64,000 nucleotides of DNA from Chryseobacterium indologenes (GTDB lineage Bacteria > Bacteroidota > Bacteroidia > Flavobacteriales > Weeksellaceae): positions 806,001-870,000 of the forward strand of contig NZ_CP074372.1 in NCBI RefSeq assembly GCF_018362995.1, read 5' to 3'. The stretch's first letter is position 1. The number at the start of each line of letters is the position of its first letter. The position numbers and the translations under genes were made by a program. Positions 57,643 to 64,000 of this stretch are shown one piece after another. The notes beneath the pieces are model-generated. The model saw only the letters and a list, made by a program, of their open reading frames with translations. It did not search any database and was not told the origin of the DNA.

Positions 57643-58865
57643 TTAAGCAACTCCAATTCCCTTTTCTTTCTTAAGGTTGTGTAAATTTCTGTCGTTTTGC
57701 CTATAAGGTGTCCAGCCATTCCTTGAGCTGCCTGAGATCCGTACAATGCATCAATTCTATCTAAAAATAGATGTTTTATTTTATAAAAAGTAGTGCCTGT
57801 ATTGTAAACGCTGTTTACATTTCTTTGCCAATATTCATTTGGTGACTCTTTACGTAAAGGCTTATCTCTTGCTTGTGGAGAGAATCCCTCGCCGAACAAG
57901 TAATCTTCATTTGATCTACACAAACTTAATTGGTATTTCCAAAATATATATGCATCAGGAATAATTGCCCTTACTTCTCTTACGTAGCCTCTTCGTTTTT
58001 TTACAGTTATTGTAAATTCTCTTTTTCTAAGATTTACATCCTTCTTCTGAACCGCTAAAAGCTCTGTAGATCTACATGCAGTCATGTGGAAAATTTGGCA
58101 ATAAGTGGCATAATCGGTGTGCGATCTTTCTAAGTATTTACAGATCGACTCAAACAATGCTGTCGTAAGAATTTTAGGCTCCTTCTTTACATGTATTTTT
58201 GTTGGAATATATTGACAAGGATTTTGTATTAAACAAGAATTTGCGCATAAGATTCCGAATAGTTTTGAAAAATGCTTTCTAAATTTATTATATGAATTAT
58301 TGGAAAGATTTGAGTTGTCTAAGATTTTCTTCACATGTTTCAACTCCGTATCTTTTATTTTAAGAGTATCTAACTGTAATTTAAAAATCACCGGCTTGAT
58401 TGTCATTAAGTTTGATTGTATGGAACTTGCATAACCCGGGCTTATATTTTCCTTATGATCATTAAAAGCCATTTCTAATGCTTCAAACAAATAAAGGTCA
58501 GGATGAAATTCAGTATCGACGACCTCTTGGAATTGACACACGCCTGGAATCGGATTGTAACACCTATTAAGCGCTCTTTGCATTTCATCCAAAAGTATTT
58601 CGGCAGCCGCTTTCCTTTCTTCGTAGATTTTGTAAACAGCTAAATGTTTCTTTCGCCAGAAATAGCCTTTTGAGTATTTCTTTGATTGAGGATCGTAAAA
58701 TTTGCATCCCACATACCACTCTTTAGCCATAGCGTCATTAATGGTAATTTTCTTTGCTAAGATGTCTTTTTCAGACAGAACTTTCTTGTTGGAAATGTTT
58801 TCCGGATTCGGATAAATGAACAGATCAGAATAACTGCATCCGTTCGGCATTTGATTTTTGAACAT
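57606..58865 (-). CDS. int: Tyrosine-type site-specific integrase
   Basis: A 419-residue protein. It has an N-terminal arm-binding domain, a central SAM-like domain (about 125-225) and a C-terminal catalytic domain. The catalytic set is Arg265 (TACRSTELL), Lys290, Tyr361-x-x-Lys364-His365 in place of HxxRH, His386 (AGHLIGKTTE) and nucleophile Tyr395. The YxxKH variant is usual in Bacteroidota integrases. It lies beside attR and transcribes away from it. Its start codon is 17 bp from the arm-site repeat, so the protein may regulate itself. Confidence 0.92.
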   Translation of the reverse strand: MFKNQMPNGCSYSDLFIYPNPENISNKKVLSEKDILAKKITINDAMAKEWYVGCKFYDPQSKKYSKGYFWRKKHLAVYKIYEERKAAAEILLDEMQRALNRCYNPIPGVCQFQEVVDTEFHPDLYLFEALEMAFNDHKENISPGYASSIQSNLMTIKPVIFKLQLDTLKIKDTELKHVKKILDNSNLSNNSYNKFRKHFSKLFGILCANSCLIQNPCQYIPTKIHVKKEPKILTTALFESICKYLERSHTDYATYCQIFHMTACRSTELLAVQKKDVNLRKREFTITVKKRRGYVREVRAIIPDAYIFWKYQLSLCRSNEDYLFGEGFSPQARDKPLRKESPNEYWQRNVNSVYNTGTTFYKIKHLFLDRIDALYGSQAAQGMAGHLIGKTTEIYTTLRKKRELELLKKLTLKKTKGLK

Positions 58866-58867
58866 AT

Positions 58868-58914
58868 ATTGTATTAATTATTTGGTACACGATCGAGTAC
58901 ACGATTAATACAAT
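58868..58914. repeat. Inverted repeat enclosing the right arm site
   Basis: ATTGTATTAAT (58868-58878) and its exact complement ATTAATACAAT (58904-58914) flank the double GTACACGAT site. It could form a hairpin or bind a dimer over the integrase promoter. Confidence 0.6.
58883..58906 (+). repeat. Right arm-type integrase site candidate
   Basis: Identical to 5109-5132 over 24 bp, with two GTACACGAT copies 3 bp apart. It sits between the integrase start and attR. Confidence 0.6.
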
Positions 58915-58923
58915 TACAAGAGT

Positions 58924-58964
58924 GAAAAAACACGGCAAACCGTTTATTGGGCGTGGTTTGCCGT
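58924..58964 (-). terminator. Phage-supplied terminator behind tRNA-Ala
   Basis: The stem ACGGCAAACC/GGTTTGCCGT (58932-58941 with 58955-58964) is followed, on the minus strand, by GTGTTTTTTC. It begins 2 bp after the tRNA 3' end and replaces the chromosomal terminator that integration moved away. Confidence 0.8.
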
Positions 58965-59012
58965 AGTGGAGAATACGGGATTCGAACCCGTGACCTTTTG
59001 ACTGCCAGTCAA
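58965..59012 (-). repeat. attR inside the intact tRNA-Ala gene
   Basis: 48 bp identical to 4972-5019. The prophage supplies these bases, so the tRNA gene remains complete after integration. Confidence 0.95.
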
Positions 59013-59040
59013 ACGCGCTAGCCAACTGCGCCAATCCCCC
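58967..59040 (-). tRNA. tRNA-Ala (anticodon GGC)
   Basis: A 74-nt cloverleaf read on the minus strand. The acceptor GGGGGAT pairs with ATTCTCC, including the G3-U70 pair that marks alanine tRNAs. Anticodon stem TTTGA/TCAAA holds loop CTGGCAG (anticodon GGC, codon GCC), and the T-arm is ACGGG-TTCGAAT-CCCGT. CCA is not encoded. The 5' part (59013-59040) is chromosomal; the rest is the att core. Confidence 0.95.
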
Positions 59041-59067
59041 GTACTTTCTTTTATTGCGAAGCGGGTA

Positions 59068-59097
59068 CAAAAGTAAGTATTTAAATAATATATGCAA
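59068..59097 (-). promoter_or_regulatory. Promoter of tRNA-Ala
   Basis: On the minus strand TTG (59097-59095), a 19-nt spacer and TACTTTTG (59075-59068) match the consensus; the start would be about 20 nt before the tRNA. Between here and moaD at 59399 I see no gene and no clear moaD promoter. Confidence 0.7.
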
Positions 59098-59398
59098 CTA
59101 TTTTGTAGTTTTTATTTGATAAAAATTTGAAACAGGATACATCTGAATATTGAGTATGCGCAAAATTTAGATGCAGAATATTATTTATTGTATTCATAAC
59201 CAATTTAGAACATTCTTTTTACAAATTGCAGAGCTAACTTTTTTATCCTAATCTAAAATACCGCTTTAAAAATCATTATTATTGTAAGAAAATAATATTC
59301 TACAATATTTACGGAGCATTGGACATTTTTTTATCATCAAAAGAATGACTGTTATCCTAAATGTTTTATATCATATTGTTAATCAGCTAAAATTAAAA

Positions 59399-59641
59399 AT
59401 GAAACTCAAAATATTAGCATTCGGAATAACGAAAGACATTTTCGGAACCCCGGAAAAAGAAATAGAAATAGATGAAGGTGCAGATATCAAAGCACTGAAA
59501 ACACTGTTGGAAAAAGACTTTCCGGAACTGAAAAAACTTAAATCCTATTTTATTGCCGTTGATGATGAATATGCAGAAGACAGCCACATTGTAACGGTTT
59601 CTAACGAAATAGCAATAATTCCTCCGGTAAGCGGCGGATAA
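59399..59641 (+). CDS. moaD: Molybdopterin synthase small subunit MoaD
   Basis: An 80-residue ubiquitin-like protein from ATG 59399; an upstream start at 59345 would add an unrelated hydrophobic stretch. It begins MKLKILAFGITKDIFG and ends PPVSGG. The terminal Gly-Gly is adenylated and thiocarboxylated to carry sulfur for molybdopterin synthesis. It is followed 5 bp later by moaE. Confidence 0.92.
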   Translation: MKLKILAFGITKDIFGTPEKEIEIDEGADIKALKTLLEKDFPELKKLKSYFIAVDDEYAEDSHIVTVSNEIAIIPPVSGG

Positions 59642-59646
59642 CAGAT

Positions 59647-60063
59647 ATGATAGATATAAAAATAACAGATAATCCACTGGATATCAAAGAATGTTTTACC
59701 CTTGCTTCCGATCCGGCATGCGGGGGAATTGCGTCATTTGTAGGAACAGTACGAAATCATACCAAAGACAAAACTGTCACCAGGCTGGAGTATGAGTGCT
59801 ATGAATCTATGGCCGTTAAGGAGATGCGGAAAATTGCAGATAAAGCTATTGTTTTGTTTTCGGTAAAAAATATTGTAGTTCACCATCGTACCGGAACTTT
59901 ATTTCCCGGCGATACAGCGGTGATAATCGTCGTAAGCGATGGGCATAGAAATGCGGTTTTCGATGCGTGCAGCTATATTATTGAGACGATCAAGCAAACT
60001 GTTCCCATCTGGAAAAAAGAAGTGCTGGAAAACGGAGAAGAATGGGTTTCTGCACATCCCTAA
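59647..60063 (+). CDS. moaE: Molybdopterin synthase catalytic subunit MoaE
   Basis: A 138-residue protein with the MoaE signatures GGIASFVGTVRNHTKDK, LEYECYESMA, VHHRTGTLFPGD and the lysine-rich VPIWKKE near residue 120, which holds the active-site lysine. It joins MoaD in a heterotetramer that converts precursor Z to molybdopterin. Confidence 0.95.
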   Translation: MIDIKITDNPLDIKECFTLASDPACGGIASFVGTVRNHTKDKTVTRLEYECYESMAVKEMRKIADKAIVLFSVKNIVVHHRTGTLFPGDTAVIIVVSDGHRNAVFDACSYIIETIKQTVPIWKKEVLENGEEWVSAHP

Positions 60064-60096
60064 ATTTTGTACCTTTACTAGACCAGTTATTAAATT

Positions 60097-60972
60097 ATGA
60101 AAGCCGATCTGTTATCCAATAAATCAGTCAAGCAGTTAGAAATTGTCAAAGTCAATGGAAACAACAGTTTCCTTTTTACAGATGATATTTCTATAGAAGA
60201 ACCTTTGGAAATAAGGGTTTCATATCTGGCAGCGGATCAAAAAGAATCTAAAAATATATCCGTAACCATGCGGACTCCCGGAAATGATGCAGAGTTGGCA
60301 GCAGGTTTTTTATTTACAGAAGGAATCATTTCCAACCGGAATCAGATTAAAAATATACATTACCCGGAATCAGAATGTTCCAGAAACAATGAAAATGTTG
60401 TAATCGTTGAGCTTGTCGATAATTTTGTTCCTGAACTTAGGAAAGCCGACCGGAACTTTTACACGACTTCCAGTTGTGGCGTATGCGGAAAAGGCTCCAT
60501 AGAATCTATACGAACCGTAAGCCCTTTCCTTCATCAGAAAAAAGAAAATACGATTGTTTCCCTTGAAATCATCTATCAGTTATCCGAAAAATTATGCTCT
60601 TTCCAGAATAATTTCAGTGCTACAGGAGGTATACATGCTTCCGGTATCTTTGATTTGGAAGGCAACTTGCTTGCTTTACGAGAAGATGTAGGAAGGCATA
60701 ATGCATTGGATAAACTTATAGGCCATGCATTATCAGCGGATTTGCCTCCCCTTACGGATAAAATTCTGGTTTTAAGCGGCAGGGCCAGTTTTGAACTTAT
60801 TCAGAAAGCGGCAATGGCAGGAATTACGATTGTTGCAGCAATAGGCGCACCTTCCAGTCTGGCGGTAGATCTTGCAAAAGAATTTGATATTACCTTATTG
60901 GGCTTTCTCCGGGATAACCGTTTTAATATTTACCATAACGGGAGCCATTTTAAAATTGAAAATTTATTATGA
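60097..60972 (+). CDS. fdhD: Sulfurtransferase FdhD
   Basis: A 291-residue protein with the redox pair Cys127-x-x-Cys130 in TTSSCGVCGKGS, REDVGRHNALDKLIG and LSGRASFELIQKAAMAGI. FdhD moves sulfur from IscS to the Mo-bisMGD cofactor so that formate-dehydrogenase-type enzymes become active. It is in operon with a YdeP/FdhF-like enzyme and overlaps the DUF7009 gene by 4 bp. Confidence 0.95.
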   Translation: MKADLLSNKSVKQLEIVKVNGNNSFLFTDDISIEEPLEIRVSYLAADQKESKNISVTMRTPGNDAELAAGFLFTEGIISNRNQIKNIHYPESECSRNNENVVIVELVDNFVPELRKADRNFYTTSSCGVCGKGSIESIRTVSPFLHQKKENTIVSLEIIYQLSEKLCSFQNNFSATGGIHASGIFDLEGNLLALREDVGRHNALDKLIGHALSADLPPLTDKILVLSGRASFELIQKAAMAGITIVAAIGAPSSLAVDLAKEFDITLLGFLRDNRFNIYHNGSHFKIENLL

Positions 60973-61319
60973 AAATAAGAATTAAAGACAATTCAGTAAG
61001 ATTTCGTCTTACACAGTCTGAAGTTGCAGAACTAGGGAAGAGCGGAGTCATTTCTAGCTTTACAGAATTTATAGACCGTCCGTTTATTTATACTATCGAA
61101 AGAACTGATGATACAGAACTTTCTGCATCTTTCATCGAAAATAAAATTGTTCTGAAAATGCCCGAAACAATGATCACAGAATGGATTTCCACAGACAGAG
61201 TTGGTTTTGACGGACAATCCGGACTGGTGAAGATTTTAATAGAAAAGGATTTTGTATGCATTGATAATACATTGGAAGATCAAAGCGATAATTATCCTAA
61301 CCCAAGTTTAAAGTGCTAA
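60969..61319 (+). CDS. DUF7009 family protein
   Basis: A 116-residue protein starting MKIRIKDNSVRFRLTQSEVA, typical of DUF7009 proteins found with fdhD and molybdoenzymes in Bacteroidota. It may help in cofactor delivery, inferred from its constant neighbours. It lies between fdhD and the oxidoreductase gene. Confidence 0.8.
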   Translation: MKIRIKDNSVRFRLTQSEVAELGKSGVISSFTEFIDRPFIYTIERTDDTELSASFIENKIVLKMPETMITEWISTDRVGFDGQSGLVKILIEKDFVCIDNTLEDQSDNYPNPSLKC

Positions 61320-61338
61320 TTTTTTAAATTAAAAACTC

Positions 61339-63744
61339 ATGGAAAACAGAGATGAATTCAATACAATAAGAGAGGACAAAGGTCAGTTACCTTCAGCAGA
61401 GCCTCCTTATAAATTGCTGGATTTGAAATTGAAACCACCAAAACTCTGGGCAGCGGGGGTTCCGGCTGTTATCCATTCATTGGACCAGCTGGTGCTCAAT
61501 GCCTCTGTTCTCCGTGGAGGAAGGGCACTTTTCAGTATGAATCAGTTTGACGGTTTTGATTGTCCGAGCTGTGCCTGGCCGGATCCGGATGACGAACGCT
61601 CCAAATTAGGTGAATACTGTGAAAACGGTGCAAAAGCCCTGGCGGAAGAGGCAACCTCAAAAACAATTGGGGCAGAGTTTTTCAGAGACAATTCAGTGTA
61701 TGATTTAGCAAAACTTACAGATTTTGAAATCAGCCAGTTAGGAAGAATTGCAGAACCAATGTATCTTCCTAAAGGCGGAACCCATTATCAGCCAATAAGC
61801 TGGGATGATGCTTTTGCAAAAATTTCAGAAAAACTGAACGCTCTGGATTCTCCTAATGAAGCCATATTCTATACCTCGGGACGAACCAGCAATGAAGCCA
61901 CATGGGTGTACCAGCTGTTTGCCCGTGAATTCGGAACCAATAACTTTCCGGACTGTTCCAATATGTGCCACGAAACCTCTGGTTATGCACTTTCCAGAAG
62001 CATTGGGATTGGAAAAGGAACGGTAAAGCTGGAAGATTTTTATGATACCGATCTCATTATGATCATAGGGCAAAATCCCGGTACCAATTCACCGAGAATG
62101 CTTTCTGCCCTGACAAAAGGGAAAAAGAACGGGGCAAAAATTATGGCCATCAATCCGCTTCCTGAAGCTGGTTTAAAAGGTTTCAAAAATCCTCAGGAAG
62201 TTCGTGCTTTGCTGAATAAGCCTTATGAATTGTCAGATTTATATCTTCCCGTCAGGATTAATGGAGATATGGCACTTTTAAAAGCCCTGCAGATTCTGGT
62301 ATTGGAAGAAGAGACTAAAAATCCAGGAAAAGTTCTTGATCAGGATTTTATAATTAATAAAACGGCAGGGTTCAACGAATTGGTTGAAGAATTGAAACGC
62401 TATGACCTTAATTTCCTATCAGAAGAATGTGGAATTTCGGTTGAAGATCTAAGAGACGCCGCACAGATGATTGCTTCAAAAAAACGTATTATTATTTGTT
62501 GGGGCATGGGAATTACCCAGCAACATAATGGCGTGGAAATGATTTATAATATTGTGAATCTCCTGTTGATGAAAGGAAGCATAGGAATTCAGGGTGGAGG
62601 AGCGTGTCCTGTTCGCGGCCACAGCAATGTGCAGGGGAACAGAACATTATTGATTAACCATCATCCTACGACTGAACAATTAGACAGATTAGAAGAATAT
62701 TATGGCTTTAAAGTTCCCAGAGAAGGCGGTTATGATGTTGTAAACGCATTGAAAGCAATGCATCAGGAAAAGGTGAAGTTTATGTTCTGTATGGGTGGGA
62801 ATTTCCTTTCGGCAGCACCGGATACAACCTTTACCGCAGAAGCCATGCGAAAACTGGAAATGTCTGTGATTGTCTCTGTAAAACTGAACAGAGGCCATCT
62901 TATCCATGGAAAAGAAGCTTTGATCTTACCGGTAATTTCCCGAAGTGAAAAAGATATGATTAATGGAGAACTCCAGCATGTAAGTACAGAAAATTCAATG
63001 GGTGTTGTGGAATGGTCAAGAGGTGTTCTCGATCCTATTTCAAAGCACCTCATCAACGAAACGCATGTTGCCTGCAGAATGGCAAAAGCTGTTTTAGGTG
63101 AACGTTCTGTAGTAGATTGGGATCAATTTATTAATAGCTATGATGCCGTTCGTAATGATATTGAACAATGTATTCCGGGATTTGAAAACTATAACGAAAG
63201 AGTAGTGCAGAAAGGAGGCTTTTACCTTCCGAATGGGCCGAGGGATGGCATCTTCAACAGTGAGTTTTATCCGGGAAAAGCAGCTTTCAATATAACCGCT
63301 GTGCCTGACAATTCGCTTGCTGATGATGAATATCTGATGGGAACCACCAGAACACACGACCAGTTCAATACAGTTGTTTATGGCTTGAATGACCGTTACC
63401 GTGGGATTTTCAATGAAAGAAGAATTGTCATGATGAACGAAAAAGATATTGAGAAGGCCGGCCTTAAAGAAGGAGACCACGTAGACCTTTTCAATTATGA
63501 TGATGGAATCGAAAGAATAGCTCCTCTTTTTATTGTCGTAAAATATCCTATTCCACAGAAAAGTACCATGACCTATTTTCCGGAAACCAATGTTTTGGTA
63601 TCCATCAATAACGTAGTAAATGGCGCCAATATGCCTGCTTCAAAATATGTCCGTATCAAAATCCGGAAACACAGTCCTGATATTTTTAAAAAGATTGATG
63701 ATCACGTAATTGCAGCAGCCGGAACAGGTCTGGAACCATCTTAA
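61339..63744 (+). CDS. FdhF/YdeP-family molybdopterin oxidoreductase
   Basis: An 801-residue protein of the DMSO-reductase superfamily. The N-terminus has GFDCPSCAWPDP, YdeP-like, which probably lacks the classic four-Cys iron-sulfur motif. ALFTSGRTSNEA-like IFYTSGRTSNEATWVYQLFA, IGQNPGTNSPRML, QGGGACPVRGHSNVQGN and TTRTHDQFNTVVYG mark cofactor binding. YdeP of E. coli is linked to acid resistance; the substrate is unknown. It depends on FdhD and MoaD/E upstream. Confidence 0.9.
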   Translation: MENRDEFNTIREDKGQLPSAEPPYKLLDLKLKPPKLWAAGVPAVIHSLDQLVLNASVLRGGRALFSMNQFDGFDCPSCAWPDPDDERSKLGEYCENGAKALAEEATSKTIGAEFFRDNSVYDLAKLTDFEISQLGRIAEPMYLPKGGTHYQPISWDDAFAKISEKLNALDSPNEAIFYTSGRTSNEATWVYQLFAREFGTNNFPDCSNMCHETSGYALSRSIGIGKGTVKLEDFYDTDLIMIIGQNPGTNSPRMLSALTKGKKNGAKIMAINPLPEAGLKGFKNPQEVRALLNKPYELSDLYLPVRINGDMALLKALQILVLEEETKNPGKVLDQDFIINKTAGFNELVEELKRYDLNFLSEECGISVEDLRDAAQMIASKKRIIICWGMGITQQHNGVEMIYNIVNLLLMKGSIGIQGGGACPVRGHSNVQGNRTLLINHHPTTEQLDRLEEYYGFKVPREGGYDVVNALKAMHQEKVKFMFCMGGNFLSAAPDTTFTAEAMRKLEMSVIVSVKLNRGHLIHGKEALILPVISRSEKDMINGELQHVSTENSMGVVEWSRGVLDPISKHLINETHVACRMAKAVLGERSVVDWDQFINSYDAVRNDIEQCIPGFENYNERVVQKGGFYLPNGPRDGIFNSEFYPGKAAFNITAVPDNSLADDEYLMGTTRTHDQFNTVVYGLNDRYRGIFNERRIVMMNEKDIEKAGLKEGDHVDLFNYDDGIERIAPLFIVVKYPIPQKSTMTYFPETNVLVSINNVVNGANMPASKYVRIKIRKHSPDIFKKIDDHVIAAAGTGLEPS

Positions 63745-63762
63745 ATGCAATAAATTATAATC

Positions 63763-64000
63763 ATGAAGAAACTTTTTTTTGCGGTCATAATTTCTTTTTA
63801 TGGCATAGTATCAGCTCAAACTGGATTTAAATTAAAAATTTCCGGAGAAATTGTACAACCTTTGGAATTAAGTCTGTCCGATCTTTCACAAATGCCTCAA
63901 CAAGAAGCAATATTGAAGGATAAAGAAGGAAAAACACACGCTTATACAGGAGTTTCTATTCAGGATATTCTTACTTGGGCTAAAGTTCCTTCAGGGAAAG
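63763..64000 (+). CDS. Secreted molybdopterin-binding oxidoreductase, N-terminal part
   Basis: A frame from ATG 63763 open to the window end (79 residues seen). The signal peptide MKKLFFAVIISFYGIVSAQ is followed by LKISGEIVQPLELSLSDLSQ, a motif that opens sulfite-oxidase-like molybdopterin domains, and TGVSIQDILTWA. It is exported and fits the molybdenum cluster. Most of the protein lies outside the window. Confidence 0.75.
   Translation, partial: MKKLFFAVIISFYGIVSAQTGFKLKISGEIVQPLELSLSDLSQMPQQEAILKDKEGKTHAYTGVSIQDILTWAKVPSGK

Larger units (their letters stand above)
4972..59012. mobile_element. Complete siphovirus-type prophage in tRNA-Ala(GGC)
   Basis: It is bounded by identical 48-bp direct repeats (4972-5019 and 58965-59012), the right one being part of an intact tRNA gene. 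It contains an integrase next to attR, a repressor region, recombination and replication genes, terminase, portal, capsid, tail and lysis genes, in two opposed transcription arms. The excised circle would be 53,993 bp. All modules needed for a functional phage are visible. I saw only one broken gene candidate (7178-7428), so the prophage may still be inducible. Confidence 0.93.

Noticed and set aside
58825..58920. Classic -33/-7 promoter for the integrase
   Set aside because: I found no convincing TAnnTTTG box with a TTG at proper distance on the minus strand before 58865.
58825..59097. Minus-strand open frame of 90 codons over tRNA-Ala
   Set aside because: It contains the whole tRNA and the arm site, and its LAQLASAFDWQSKGHGFESR-type translation is the usual tRNA artefact.
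1..64000. CRISPR array or insertion sequence
   Set aside because: No regularly spaced 25-40 bp repeats and no DDE transposase or terminal inverted repeats were seen; the only mobile element is the prophage.

Overview
The window carries a complete 54 kb siphovirus-type prophage inserted in the 3' half of a tRNA-Ala(GGC) gene of a low-GC member of the Bacteroidota. Several signs point to a Flavobacteriia/Weeksellaceae host such as Chryseobacterium or Elizabethkingia. Promoters fit TTG / TAnnTTTG, Shine-Dalgarno sequences are mostly absent, lipoproteins have the SCSND type of lipobox, and the family content (DUF7009, DUF2693, DUF7352, Chryseobacterium-type GG-leader peptide) agrees. The genus is an inference from sequence style, not a database match.

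Layout. 1-4971 is host DNA: the end of a CDF metal transporter, a TetR regulator with a VOC protein that share an operator palindrome, a secreted LamG-like plus beta-helix pair, and an AraC regulator. 4972-59012 is the prophage, bounded by identical 48-bp copies of the tRNA-Ala 3' part. The working tRNA gene is rebuilt at the right end (58967-59040, minus). 59013-64000 is host DNA again: moaD, moaE, fdhD, a DUF7009 gene, a YdeP/FdhF-like molybdoenzyme and the start of a secreted molybdopterin-binding oxidoreductase, which together form a molybdenum-enzyme cluster.

The prophage has two opposed arms. The plus-strand arm (6.2-33.9 kb) holds small genes, NinG, a PAPS-reductase/ParB pair, terminase, portal, scaffold, decoration, capsid, head-tail joining, tail tube, a frameshifted tail chaperone, tape measure, tail tip with a GQSN-type esterase, then holin, a one-protein spanin and a GH24 lysozyme. 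The minus-strand arm (53.35 kb down to 40.4 kb) is the early operon: a Cro/CII-like protein, a Rad52-like annealing protein with a YqaJ exonuclease, an HNH protein, a DNA methyltransferase, a DUF6291 replication protein, YopX, a second PAPS reductase, a MazG-like protein and many small genes. The immunity region (53.35-55.24 kb) has three direct-repeat operators and an HTH repressor candidate. The integrase sits at 57.6-58.9 kb next to the rebuilt tRNA.

Accessory cargo interrupts this plan. A two-direction cassette sits between portal and scaffold (14.4-16.8 kb), with a coiled-coil membrane protein. A dinB-dnaE translesion pair (35.4-39.6 kb) is followed by a HEPN-like gene. A GG-leader four-cysteine peptide lies at 41.1 kb. 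A membrane/proline-rich gene trio lies in the immunity region (53.5-54.6 kb). Secreted and lipoprotein genes lie beside the integrase. Three cargo or regulatory promoter regions share the palindrome TACGG-N4-CCGTA. The best candidates for an undescribed system are the immunity-region trio, the portal-scaffold cassette and the shared-palindrome regulon. Functions for these are inference from position and architecture only.
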